Assembly: GCA_010015745.1 (NCBI GenBank)
Contig: ML978167.1
Coordinates: 372,001 to 436,000, forward strand
Source of the DNA: Setomelanomma holmii
Taxonomy: Eukaryota > Ascomycota > Dothideomycetes > Pleosporales > Phaeosphaeriaceae
Reading direction: 5' to 3'
DNA length: 64,000 bases
The notes beneath the pieces were generated by a model. It saw nothing but the letters and a program-made list of their open reading frames with translations, did not search any database and had not been told where the DNA came from. The position numbers were made by a program, and so were the translations under genes. This document shows, piece by piece, positions 34,301 to 45,310 of the stretch. How positions within the stretch are numbered: the stretch's first letter is position 1; every line of letters starts with the position of its first letter.

Positions 34301-35257
34301 CGAAGCTATGTTGTGGGCCTCGAATATCTCTGGATTAGTCTGAATGGCCCTTTGTACGAAGTCTAGTGCCACAGTGTAATCTTGGGCAATGAATCTATCG
34401 TTAGCCTGCCGTAACAGCTCCTTGACTTCCGGTCCCGGATCCGCTACTTTGCGAGGTCCTTTACGAGAGCCTTTGGGGCGTCCTCTACCGCGGGCGGCTT
34501 TCTTCCCTCGAGTTGACGCGGTGCCTGCATGACCACCCTTCCCCCGACCTGGAGGCCTCCCACGACGCCCACCACGAGCGACTTTCAAGGCACCTCCCCT
34601 TTGGAGTGGTTGGGCAGGTTTGGCGCGTCTTCGTTGTATCTGGCCGTCTGCATCCTCGAATTCTTCTTCGAGTTCCATTTCTTCCGGGTCGCCTTCGTCC
34701 TGCTGAGCGTCTTCTTCAGAGTAATCTGCGTCGACTTCAGAGTTGTCTGCCTCCTGCAACTCGCGCATTTGCTCCTCAAAGGTGAATTCTCGTTCATAAT
34801 TGCTCTCATCATCGGAGCTATTCTGGAAGTCCAACTCATCATAACCAGGAGGAAGAGCGGGATACTGATCTTCGTCTTCACGTCCAGGCGCTGGGATGTA
34901 GCCTTCATGAACCACAGGACCGCTCGTGGCGAAGGGCACGCGACTAAAAGACTCCGGGGCGGCAGCGCCAGTAAATGGAACTTGTGGTAGCTGTAGATCT
35001 TCGACTGCGCTCAATGGAATGAGAGGAGTGAAGGCAGCTTGAGGATGTTGAAAGGCAGGATGAGGAGGCAAATACTGTCCCTGTGGGTACTGGATAGGAT
35101 ACTGAACCGGATACTGTTGGCCATTGGGCTGCACTTGCGGTCTCGAAAGATTTGGTCCTTGGACACCACCAAAAGTGCCCGAGATGGGCAGGAACCGCCT
35201 TCCATTGGGAGGCTGTCCTGGCGGCCACTGATTGTAGTAGCCGTTTCGCGGATCCAT
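31378..35257 (-). CDS. RNA polymerase III factor TFIIIC, TPR subunit Sfc4/TFC4
   Basis: Exons 35257-33533 and 33486-31378, 1277 aa. The 47-nt intron lies in DFREAM/HHLEMLEPDD, and the join is in frame. The N-terminus is Gln/Pro-rich, followed by an acidic stretch and a basic AT-hook-like patch (GRPPGRGKGG, ARGRGRPKGSRKGPRK). Two blocks of TPR motifs follow (for example RQANDRFIAQDYTVALDFV, NPEIFEAHNIASEIYAAMG and SYMAALNYYFRAFAITPDDP), split by a charged linker, the known layout of yeast Tfc4. This subunit bridges TFIIIC on tRNA and 5S genes to TFIIIB (Brf1). Gene order with the small secreted protein is divergent (646 bp apart). Confidence 0.93.
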
Positions 35258-35903
35258 GGTGGAGTTCCTGCGTTAGTTGCGATATGTGTTAGCAGTAGAT
35301 CATGGCTGCAGCATTTGTGAGATTGATGCTTGGTCGTAGGGCGCAAAAGGCAAGGGTTCGCGGGAGACGACATTAGCGCTTTCACGTGATGCCGTGCGAA
35401 CCATGTGGGCGCGGACGCCAAGCTTGCCATCAGCGGAACGATTTTACCACGCGCATGCAATTCTTTGGTTATGACATATCTTGGCGAGTAAGTCATGACG
35501 ACGGCAATCCAAGGGAGTCGCGAGCGGTTTGTCAAGAGCTTAAGACCTTGAAGCAAAGTATGAGCACGCATCGACCAGAATGCCGCCGAGATCTCGAACC
35601 GAAATGAAACCAAGGTTGCCGCAACGGTTCTCCGCTTCATTAGGCTATACACCTTGCCTTCTTTGGCTTACTCCGTACTTTCTGAACGTCGCAGATATGA
35701 GTGTCATGTGTTGTATCTGTTATTAGGTGCAGGGAAGAAGCGTGTTACAACCCATATAATTTGGCGCGTTGCCCAGTCTTAGCATTCCTCATAGACTTCC
35801 AGGTTCGGTCGCGTGCACTTTTGTTTTCCATTCCCCAACTTTTGATCAGCAACATTTCATCCAGCGAGCGAGTACCTACCAAAGCATTTCAGCATCAGTC
35901 GAC
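35258..35903. other. Divergent intergenic region, Sfc4 and small secreted protein
   Basis: No ORF supported; frames at 35386-35607 and 35701-35955 lack coding features, and the latter overlaps the secreted protein in another frame. Confidence 0.5.
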
Positions 35904-36434
35904 ATGCTCATACAATCTTTCCTCTGGATTTGGCTACTGTGCCAGCCTATACTAGCCTTGGCCATACCGCAATACAGCGCGCAACAGCCACTCGCATCAA
36001 CAGACCGCGTAATTGACTCGCCAAACCTGAAAAGCGTGATCCTTATTTACACTGGCGAGGGCAGCGAACAAACACACCATGTCCAAGTGCCGCTAAAAAT
36101 ACAAATACCTTCAGGTGGGTCTTGCGCAATGTGCATTATGTCCGACCACTGACACCGTTATGCAGGTATAGAATTGCCCGTACACCCGGCTACCTTGAGA
36201 ATAGAAGCCGCCCTTGACCAGCGAGGGCGCTCCTTACCACTGGAAGAGCTGAGCGCTATTATGTGCCGAGTTGTACCTAAGATGACTGAGGAGGAAAAGG
36301 CATCAGTATACTTGACAGAGATGGAGAACGCCTGGCCGTGGTTCAAGATCAGAGATGAAGTAGTCCGTTTCGACGAGCAAAAGTCGCGATGGTTCCTGGC
36401 AGGGAGGTCAATAGCAAATTACGAATGTCGATGA
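35904..36434 (+). CDS. Small secreted protein of unknown function
   Basis: Exons 35904-36114 and 36166-36434, 159 aa. The first 20 residues (MLIQSFLWIWLLCQPILALA) are a clear signal peptide with a hydrophobic core rich in Trp and Leu and an Ala-x-Ala cleavage site. The mature part has only two cysteines and no recognised domain. The second exon is charged and helical (LEELSAIMCRVVPKMTEEEKASVYL). Retention of the 51-nt intron would end the protein after 12 more residues. Size and secretion fit an effector or cell-surface protein, but nothing shows the role. It is convergent with SYS1, with about 155 bp between the coding ends. Confidence 0.6.
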
Positions 36435-36589
36435 AACATGCTTTCCACGCGTGCCGGTGAACTGTTCTAATATTCAAGACGCCACACTGCAGGCATTGGG
36501 TATCGTACAGCACTTGTGAGAGTCCTTCTCTTGCGCTAGATGCATTCTGCAGTATCCAAACCAAACGCCAAGTAATGCATCTTGTATGG

Positions 36590-37238
36590 TCAAACCTGAC
36601 CATCGCGCTCGTTCATATCGACCATTTCGTATTCACCAGCGCCATCTCTTCCTCGACCTCTGCCCCTCCCTCTCGACTCCCCAGCCCCGTCGTCTGCAGC
36701 GGTCTCTCTGGGCGCTGGTTTGGTTCCAAAATTGATAGGTTTAAGCTCACGCCACTGACAGGCCCACACACCAACGGAGGTCATGACTGTGGCACTGCAC
36801 ATCTGTAGTGCCCACCAGAGAAGGTTCGCGGGAATGCCATGCGAGTATAAGGAGGTAATGATGAGATGTATAAAGTGGACCGTAAGGGCGAAGTCGAGGA
36901 CAAGCTTGGATCGCGCGATGAGGAGGAGAATGAATGTTGTACTAGCACATGTCAGACCCAGGTACTAGAGCGCTTTCATGATCAACTTACCAGATGAGAC
37001 TGTTCAGCACCCAGACTAATCCTAAAGTCCAACCAACGGTGGTATCACCGCGCAGACTGCGCCAGTTGAAGAGCAAATCTGTACTGACTTCCTTGCCGGC
37101 TACGATGGCCGTGAAGACGATGAGGACCGCAGCGCATGCATAGTATGCGAGTTGAAGGAGGACTATCTGACTAAGGATGCGTGTTGGCGAGAGGTCTGCA
37201 AGGGCGCCAGGTCGAGGAGGGCGGCGTCGGCGCGGCAT
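36590..37238 (-). CDS. SYS1: Golgi membrane protein SYS1
   Basis: Exons 37238-36991 and 36941-36590, 199 aa. Family residues include LADLSPTRILSQIVLLQLAY, LFNWRSLRGDTTVGWTLGL, IARSKLVLDFALTVHFIHL and CQWRELKPINFG. There are four hydrophobic helices and a short RG-rich cytosolic tail (RGRGRGRGRDG) at the C-terminus. SYS1 is a multispanning Golgi protein that recruits the Arl3/ARFRP1 GTPase and acts in endosome-Golgi traffic. I chose ATG 37238 because the MPRRRRPPRPG start is typical; the frame stays open upstream to 37328. It is divergent from COA6, with 354 bp between starts. Confidence 0.92.
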
Positions 37239-37592
37239 TAAAACGCGAGCGGGTGCTATAATCTGAGCATGCGGATGGTGTTTCTGGATGTAAGATGTGG
37301 TGTGTCTGAGGGTTGCCTGTTCATTCACGGAGTCGATGCGCTTCGGCGAAACCTAAGCACCGACATCATAGCTTTTGTCTGCCAAGAGCGTCAATCCAAT
37401 TTCGTTGCCCTTGTCGAACCACCACCGCGAACTGCACCAGACTTTCCGACACTTTGACCGCTCGGACATTCTGTGGGTATACCTCTCGTCAATACTACAA
37501 AGCCAGGAAGTGCTCGTGGGCATCATAGCCAGCAACAACGTCGAAAACCGCCGCCACCTCCGCACCTCCATTCCGAATCACATACTACAAGC
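37239..37592. promoter_or_regulatory. Shared bidirectional promoter region of SYS1 and COA6
   Basis: 354 bp between two divergent start codons; no ORF with support. No clear TATA box or other strong motif recognised. Confidence 0.4.
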
Positions 37593-38156
37593 ATGGGTTG
37601 GTTCTCATCAGGCCCAAAAGATGAATCAGGGCCAGCAAAGACATCCGGAGGTGCATTCGAGTCGCCTTCACGCTCAAATCGAAAGCAATGCTACACGGCG
37701 CGAGACGCATTCTTCGAATGCCTGGACAAGAACAATGTCTTGGACAGCATAAACACAAAGAGCGGCAGAGAAAAGGCACAAACCTTTTGCGGGCAATTAG
37801 ATCAAGAGTTTGAGAAGAATTGCGCACACAGTTGGGTAAGTCAATATCGCGATCGCAGTCGCAGTGGGGTAGCTCCACCATGAGGCATGCCAGCTCGTAC
37901 ACGCCGCACGCTATTTGGAATGACTTGGGCCTTGAGATGCAGTGGCGCGGCACACTCACAGGCGGCAGCTCCGATCAGACTCGATATGCTGCATGGTGGA
38001 GCGCGCTGGAGGCGTGCACGAGCTAACCAGCTACAGGTCGAGTACTTCAAGAAGCAGCGGGTGGTGAACTACCAGCGCGAGCAGACGATCAAAAAGATAG
38101 AGTCGCAAGGTGGAGAGATTGTCGCGCCACAACTTCCTCTTCCGAGCTCAAAGTAA
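37593..38156 (+). CDS. COA6: Cytochrome c oxidase assembly factor 6
   Basis: Exons 37593-37835 and 38037-38156, 120 aa. The CHCH-type core has C-x9-C (CYTARDAFFEC) and C-x10-C (CGQLDQEFEKNC), the unusual spacing pair that marks COA6. The second exon adds a charged helix (VEYFKKQRVVNYQREQTIKKI). COA6 works in the mitochondrial intermembrane space as a thiol reductase for copper delivery to COX2 through SCO proteins. The intron, 201 nt, is long for this window; donor gtaagt and acceptor ctacag keep the frame. Confidence 0.93.
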
Positions 38157-39126
38157 TGCATCGAGGCCCAAGGCGGTAGTTGCCGCCGATCATGTACACT
38201 ATGTATACTACAGTACAATAGACAGCACCTAAGATTGGTTGCAGCTGTAAAGCATGCCTACAGCACGCTAGTATCTGGCATTGGACCCCGACGCAGCGCC
38301 TCCAGTAGTAGTCAGAGTGGTCTCCTACACTAGCAGGGGAAATTCTCGCGATCGTTTTGCTTAGACGTCTTGGCTTCAAAGAGCGATCCTGTGCTCTAAA
38401 ATGAAGGTGGGATTCCGAACATGGTAGATCGCAAGATGGGATGTAGCCGCATGATATCGTCACTAGTGCCTGGGATTAAGACCAGCAAACCGCCCTCAGC
38501 ACCCTCTTTCCTTGCTTGGACCTCACGATGAATGCAAGGAATGAATAGCATCGGGAAAGACGTTCCGTCGAACCAGACGCTAGACGTTCCTCACACAAGG
38601 CGTCTGGTGGCTTTTTGAAGAATTTTTGAACTTCCAGTCCTGCCACAAGCTCACGTAGCACGGAGACACACCGACATGCCGGCAATTGGAGCGAAGACAT
38701 GGGCTGGCGGGGAAGCGGTCGAAGGTGTCGAGATACCGGCTGAAAAGAGAGGCCGGCGACTTGCTTTTTCCCTCCTCCAATCCCATCGTGACCCCACAGC
38801 GTGGTCGCCGAGCACGCGACGGGGCAGAATAGCTCTACTATACAGTCTCTGCTTAGCCTCAGTAGATGAAATGCATGACAAGACTCTTACCGCGAGACTC
38901 GGAGCTGACGGCTGTTTACCCAATACATGCATTTAATTCTGATTGGCTGGCTTTTGCAGGAAGGTGCGCATGGACTTGCGCCTACCCTGCATGCGATAGC
39001 CGAGAACTCTTAATGAGATCTATGGTAGCTGGCTAGCGCCTCCCACTTGAACCACTGACATCATGCACCTGTAGCCTGTGGCCTGTGAGCCGCTCCATTG
39101 CAAGGGCAGCGTGTGTATGTTTCAGT
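38157..39126. other. Intergenic between convergent COA6 and PARG-like genes
   Basis: About 970 bp with small frames on both strands (minus 38651-38932, plus 38676-38936) that look like mutual shadows. No feature recognised. Confidence 0.5.
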
Positions 39127-40062
39127 TCACCATCCGTATTTTGTTGGAAACAGCGTCTGCGGATCGAACTCTCTCTGGAAGACTTCAAAGTCTGATGCGC
39201 AGCCCTTTGACAGTGCGCCCACCATGCTGCTGTCTATCGCGAAGACGACGTCCTGGAATGCGCCGTGGAACTCCTCCTCTTCAAAAAGAAGCTTCCTCCA
39301 CATGCGCGCTACCTCAGTGGCTGGGTTGCGAAAAATGGGCCCAAGACCAAATGCCCCTAATACTAGGTTTCTGTGCCCGCAGTAGGACGCGATCCGCAGC
39401 ACGGCTCGCATCTTCTCTTTCATCAGCTCCTTCTCCTGCGTGAAGGAGTATTTTGTGCCCGACTCGTCCAGCTTCGGTCTTCGCACCGGCGCGACTGATA
39501 TGACGGGAAGAGACGCGATCTCATTGAAAGTTGCATAGTCCTGCTCTGGACCTCCTCGAAAGACAACTGCTAAACGTTAGAGCGCGTACATGGTACCAAA
39601 ATGCTTCTTCTTACAAACTTGCGGCGAGTATATCCCGCCTTTCTGGGGTATAGGGTAGAAATTCTCTTCTCGGCCAAGTTGCGCGTTCCATGGCATCGTG
39701 AGTGCGTGAACGAGATTGCTTCGCCGTGCAAAACACTCTTCTGGTGCCATCAGGCCTGATTCCCAGTCTCCTCCAGCCCGTTTCTCGTTTGCCACATTTA
39801 CTACCGGTATCCGCTTGCAGTCTGGATCTGCACTGGCTACGCTCTGGTACCAGCCAAGAGCGTATGTCACCGGGTCACCTTCCATCACAGCAACTCTTGT
39901 TCGTTGTGATGATCGCTTATCGACATTGATTCGTATTTGTGCTCCGTCCGGATACAGATACGAAGTTTTTGAGTCTCTGATATAATTCTTCCATATGTAT
40001 GGCATCCACACTCGCTTCGCTTCGGCAGCTATCTCGGACGGTTTTGGTCTTGAGGGCGCCAT
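39127..40062 (-). CDS. Microbial-type PARG (TIGR02452/DUF2263) protein
   Basis: Exons 40062-39615 and 39566-39127, 295 aa. An N-terminal helical segment (EIAAEAKRVWMPYIWK) leads into a macrodomain-like fold: VVNVANEKRAGGDWESG, then LMAPEECFARRSNL at 104-117, PKGGIYSP-like GGIYSP, VISVAPVRRPK, KMRAVLRIASYCGHRNLVLGA and VVFAIDS. Known microbial PARGs hydrolyse poly(ADP-ribose). The bacterial GGG-x(6-8)-QEE signature appears here as GGD...PEE, so activity needs testing. A second acceptor (cgtttag, 3 nt upstream) would change one residue at the exon junction. ATG 40062 was chosen because the upstream extension is not conserved in character. Confidence 0.85.
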
Positions 40063-41345
40063 GATTGTGACGGCAGCGCAAAGTGAGTGTGAATGTAAAA
40101 AGTTAAGCAATTTAACAGCAATGCATAGAGCAATGGACGACAAAGGCAAAGAATGAACGAAACGCTGGCACGTCTGTGAATTGGTAGTTCAGCCGGGAGA
40201 GAGGCAGGATATCATGTACCCATGTGTCTAAGGGCGATAGAGCAACTAAATAATAGACTGAGATCGAGCCGCAGGCTACTAGTATGGTTCATTTTGACAG
40301 ATGCGCCAACCACGGAAGCGGTAGTCTTCTGCGATCCCGTGCTCATACAAGGACCTGGGGCCAGCACGGGTGAAATTCAATGCGCCATAGCGCAAGCTGC
40401 ACGCAGTGGAGGCCTCAGTCGTCACCACCAGCAATTTAGGGTAGGCACAGGGCTTCAGTTACCCGGAAACAGCCGCGCGCTGTGTTCGTGGCTGCTCCCT
40501 GGTCTCTGGAGGCGAAATGTCAACCCCCAAGTACCGCGGTGCTGCCAGGGCATCCAAGCCACAGCGAGGCGTGTGTGGGTGTTATGAACTGTCGGAACAG
40601 GGGACGTGCCAGGACCGATCTAGCAGACCTCACGCCGATCTGCACGCCGGCGGATGCAGCATAGAGAGATGTGGCGGCGCCGCCACTTCAGTCCGATGAT
40701 GACAGCTACAGCTCCCTACCCAGATCCTGCACGAGACGGCGTTGCAGCGGTAGCGTCGGCACTACGATCCGGGATGCAGGGTAAATGCACCAGATCCTCA
40801 GATCGGATGGATGGCTGTTCCACGAGACGGAATCTTCACCGCTGAGAAGTCGCACATTGCGGCGCCCACGTCGCGAGCATGTCCGTAACGACCTCTGATA
40901 AAACGAGCCCATGCTTGCAAAGGCGTTTCTGTACACGATCCACGACAACGACGCAACGGTGTGTCGAGATCTGTGGCGCTCGTTTTGAAGTGCTTTTTGA
41001 CCGCCGCTGGAAGAGCTTGAGTAGCCGCGGACCAATGAGAGACCTCAGCAGTTCCAAGACGGCCCACTACCCCATGGTTCCTGTGTGATAGGTGCAAGAT
41101 CTAATGCATACTCGAGCATGGTTCTTGAGATTCGTATTCGCCGAGTTCAGATAGCAGCAAGGGGCGTGACCAGGTGCCGCGTTTGGTGGTTGATCAGGAA
41201 TCGTGGATTGGTGCTCAGATATCAACTTAGCGCAGTGGCCCAAGCTTGACCCTCGGTTTCGAACTTTTGTCGACCTCGACGGTGTGCTGCGTTGCGCTCC
41301 AACATACGCTTCTCAGTGGCTGACTGACATCCGCCTTCCGCGTAA
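40063..41345. other. Intergenic, divergent from PARG-like and AsnRS genes
   Basis: About 1.3 kb. An ATG frame at 40222-40587 (121 aa, basic, Trp/Cys-rich) and a minus frame at 40706-41035 lack family features. A tRNA A-box-like stretch at about 40185 has no matching B box. No gene called. Confidence 0.45.
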
Positions 41346-43094
41346 ATGAAGCGGCTGCTGCCTATCCGAAGAAGAGTTGTTCGTCCTTACCTGCCCTGGT
41401 CGTGCCGGGGAACTGCTGTTGCTCCCGCGCAAGCGCTATCTCCATGTCGCCCGCGCTGCAGCTCGACGTTCTCTCCGAGTAGCATAAGAGAACTACTGAA
41501 GCCCTCTGCCCGGGCATCTTCCAAGCCACCAGGCCCATCTGATGGTGATACTTTAAAACTCAACGGCTATGTACGCTCTGTTCGGAAGCAGAAGCGAATA
41601 GCATTCGCTGCTATTGGTGACGGCTCGACACTGCAGACAGTACAAGCTGTCCTACCACCTCAGCTTGCAGAAGGGTCAGTTGAGCCTCTTGATCAAGATC
41701 GGCAATCAGCTGACGTATTGAATCACTAGTCTCTCGACAGGTGTAGCAGTAACAGTGATCGGGAAATGGACCGCATCACAAGGGCACAGGCAAGCATATG
41801 AGCTGCAAGTGGACGACGTCCGCATACTCGGTGAGAACGATGCTGCGGTATGTGGACCTCAAAGATTCTTCTTCCACAACCACATATCTGATATGTTATT
41901 CTGCATGTCCAGACCTCTCCTATACAGAAGAAGTACCAGACCTCCGAGTATCTTCGGACCATTCCTCACCTCCGACCTCGACTTCCAGTGAATGCTCTCA
42001 TACTGCGCCTCAGGTCTCTTGTCACGGCTCAGGTAACGAGCTACTTCGCCCAGCACGACTTCGTCCAGTGCCATCCACCTATCATTACCTCATCCGATTG
42101 TGAAGGCGCAGGTGAGGTATTTGTGGTTGCACCAGAGGCGTCTTCCACGACACAGTCTGTAGCGACAAGCGAGGAGAAAGAGCCTGAGGATCTATTCTTC
42201 GGCTCGCCCAAGTATCTGACTGTTTCGAGCCAGCTACATCTTGAAGCACTGGCTCAATCTGTGAACAAAGTTTGGACTCTTTCACCAACCTTTCGCGCCG
42301 AGAAGAGCGATACCGCGCGTCACCTAAGCGAGTTCTACATGCTCGAGGCTGAATTGGCTTTTGTGGACGACCTCAAGAACGTCATGGATGTAGTGGAGAA
42401 TCTGTTGCGCGCCGTTGCAACAGAGTTACAATTGTCGGTCGTAGGTCAAGAGCTACTCGAGGCTCGCGCACGAGATCACGGCACCGATGCCACGTCTGTA
42501 TCACACAACATACTCGCACAACGGTGGCAGAAGCTTATAGAGGGACCATGGCCCCGAATCACCTACAAAGCCGCGATACAGCATCTCAAAGACGCAGTGG
42601 CCCAAGGCGATGCAAACTTCGGATTCGCACCGGGACATGAGGACGGCCTCCAGACGGAACACGAGCGATTCCTGGCTGAAAGCGTTGGACGCGGTGGTCC
42701 TGTGTTTGTGACTGACTATCCGCGCAACATCAAGCCGTTCTACATGGCGCCGTCAACTGAGTCGAAGGCAGACAGTCAGGCTGAGCCGACCGTTGCGTGC
42801 TTCGACCTGCTTGTACCAGAGATTTGTGAGCTCGTTGGTGGCTCCATGCGTGAGCATCGATTGCCCGAGCTGATGAAGTCGATGCAAGACCACGGCCTGA
42901 GCGCTGCATCAGAGATTGGCTCGGACACTTCAGATGGATCCTTACAGTGGTATGTTGATCTTCGACGGTTCGGCAGTGTGCCGCATGGAGGCTTTGGTCT
43001 GGGATTTGACCGGCTTTTGTGCTACCTATCTGGCGTCTCCAACATCCGGGACGTCGTCAGCTTCCCACGCTGGCATAAGCGGTGCGACTGCTAG
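41346..43094 (+). CDS. Mitochondrial asparaginyl-tRNA synthetase
   Basis: Exons 41346-41674, 41730-41847 and 41913-43094, 542 aa. The first 60 residues are basic and Ser/Pro-rich (MKRLLPIRRRVVRPYLPW), a mitochondrial presequence. Then comes the OB-fold anticodon-binding domain (LKLNGYVRSVRKQKRIAFAAIGDGS, VTVIGKW, AYELQVDDVRIL). The class II catalytic domain has motif 2 (FRAEKSDTARHLSEFYMLEAE) and motif 3 (GGFGLGFDRLLCYLSGVSNIRD). It charges mitochondrial tRNA-Asn; yeast SLM5 is the counterpart. All three junctions keep frame. Confidence 0.93.
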
Positions 43095-43960
43095 TTGGTC
43101 ACCCTGGCCGGGATCACATCCTCCTGCAACGCCAGCACTGCTCGCAACCGTAGTGCGAAATAACGTGACCTGACGGAAGACCTGGAGACTTTCACCCACT
43201 GCAGGGTCATGATCAAAGGCTCACCGTTGCACATGTAAGAGTGAAGCAATTGTAGAAAGTTTGTCCATGTACGGTGTCCAGCAGTGCCTACGTGGCGTCA
43301 GCTAATAAGCGAATTCTTCACTTATGTCCGAGGTTGGCAATGCAAGGATGAAAGCCTTATCGCAGTCTTGATATACGCTCGTGGTGTTCCGGACATGTCG
43401 GGTTTGTTGAAACGGCGATGGAGAGGATCAGATAAGATAATTTGTCCAAATGAGGCTGCATGTTCCCCTCATTACCAAACGGTACATCTCCGGTCAAGCT
43501 ATGATGCCTATGATGCATGTCACTCACTGTCTCCGCGGCCACGACCAGATAATTTTTCTGGCAAGCTGCGCAGAGGATCGCGTGATGGACAATGGCCCAC
43601 GTGCGACACGACAATACAGTCTCAGCGCAACGTATCTGCTTCAATGAACTTCACTGGAACTTGAATTGCCTCCGGCATCGCTGCTTATTCACAAAATGCG
43701 CAGAGGAATGGCTGGGCTCGGGTCTAGTGCTGGTTATGACGGCGTCGGCGCTCGGTTGAAAGTCATTTTCCCATGCGCGCCTAGTCCAATATGCATTGCT
43801 GCGAAAAGTAACATTGACAACTCCAAACCTCCGCCATTGCCGTCTCAACCCCATCACGATTGCTGCGAGACCCCGTGCGCCTTCTCAATACTCCACCGAA
43901 CTCGATACCGCAGTAGTCGCAAACCTGGAATCAGCAGCGCCAGCCAGTACTGGCCGACTC
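43095..43960. other. Intergenic between AsnRS and mitoferrin
   Basis: About 870 bp; no supported ORF. The last 150 bp are CT/CA-rich, as in a leader. Confidence 0.5.
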
Positions 43961-45310
43961 ATGGCCACCCATGATCGACCAGCAGTGCCATTGGAAGATG
44001 AACACGAGTACAGCTCCCCAGCACCATCCACACCGCAGGACACCAGCCGCTGACCTCGCGACAGCTATGAAGCACTACCGCCAAACTTTTCCCTCACCGC
44101 GAACATGCTCGCAGGCGCGTTCGCGGGCATCGCCGTGCGCCTCCGACCTCGCCGCCCAAATACACACAGCTGCTAACCTCACGACAGGAGCACTCGGTGA
44201 TGTACCCCGTCGATCTACTAAAAGTGCGCAGGTTTCTTTATACTTTCTGATCCTCCTCGAGCCATGCGCTGACCCCGAAAAGACCAGAATCCAAATACTC
44301 AATCCTTCTCCCGGCGCAATGTATAGCGGCATCTCGAACGCCATGGTCACAATCTCCCGGGTTGAGGGCTTCCGGACCCTGTGGAAGGGATTGTCAAGTG
44401 TTGTAATGGGTGCAGGTCGGTCTAGGAAGCTTCATCGGTGTGGTGGCATGGCACTGACAGTGCTGCAGGACCTGCACACGCAGTCTATTTTGCATCCTAC
44501 GAGGCCACAAAACACGCGCTAGGCGGTAACGAGGGCGGACATGAGGAGCACCATCCTCTCGCAGCAGGTGCGCAGAAGCGAACATGTTGTCATTTGGAAT
44601 TGCTGCTAACCAAGGCTAGCTGCCAGCGGCGCGGCGGCGACGATCTCAAGCGACGCTCTCATGAACCCTTTCGACGGTAGGCTTCACACCTCGTAAGCCT
44701 CGGCCACATGCTGAAGAGATTTAGTCATTAAGCAGCGCATGCAAATGCATGGCTCAATCTACAAGTCGGTGCCCCAGTGTGCCCGAGAAGTGTTCCGCAC
44801 GGAGGGCTTCGGCGCTTTCTACGTCTCATACCCTACGACATTATGCATGACCGTACCTTTCACGGCGCTTCAATTCATGGCATACGAATCGATGTCAAAG
44901 GTTATGAATCCAACCGGACGCTACGATCCGTACACACATTGCTTCGCAGGCGGAATCGCCGGAGGAATCGCCGCGGGGTTCACCACGCCGTTGGATGTTA
45001 TCAAAACACTGCTGCAAACTCGCGGAAATGCCACAGATATGGAGCTGAGAAACGTTTCTGGTCTCTGGCAAGCAGCAAAAATCATCAAGCAAAGAGAGGG
45101 ATTCAAGGGTTATCTTCGCGGGCTGAAGCCCAGGATCATCACCACGATGCCTAGCACGGCCATTTGCTGGTAAGTCAAGTACCTCGTCCTCGCCCAACTA
45201 CTGAAGCTAATTTGTACAGGTCTGCATACGAAATGGCGAAAGCTTTCTTTATTCGTCGGAGTACGGATCCCTCAAAATCCATATAGACGTCAACGATTTT
45301 CACGTATGAC
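43961..45310 (+). CDS. Mitoferrin (mitochondrial iron carrier, Mrs3/Mrs4 type)
   Basis: Eight exons: 43961-44007, 44065-44134, 44188-44223, 44283-44415, 44469-44567, 44620-44676, 44725-45169 and 45220-45310, about 325 aa. The three carrier repeats each have their signature: PVDLLK, PFDVIK and PLDVIK. Mitoferrin-like segments are YEALPPNFSLTANMLAGAFA, EHSVMYPVDLLK, LNPSPGAMYSGISNA and GPAHAVYFASYEATKH. It imports iron across the inner mitochondrial membrane for haem and Fe-S synthesis. Exon 3 is only 36 nt. The second exon's acceptor (gcgacag, after gctgacc) skips an in-frame TGA and restores the conserved YEALPPN. The last exon encodes an unusual tail; a different final splice is possible. 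Confidence 0.9.

Noticed and set aside
40170..40260. tRNA-like A-box stretch (tggtagttcagccggga)
   Set aside because: No B-box or acceptor-stem pairing could be found, so no tRNA is called.
44041..44053. In-frame TGA after ATG 43961 suggesting a broken mitoferrin
   Set aside because: A normal intron (44008-44064) with CTGAC branch and AG removes it and restores the conserved YEALPPN segment.
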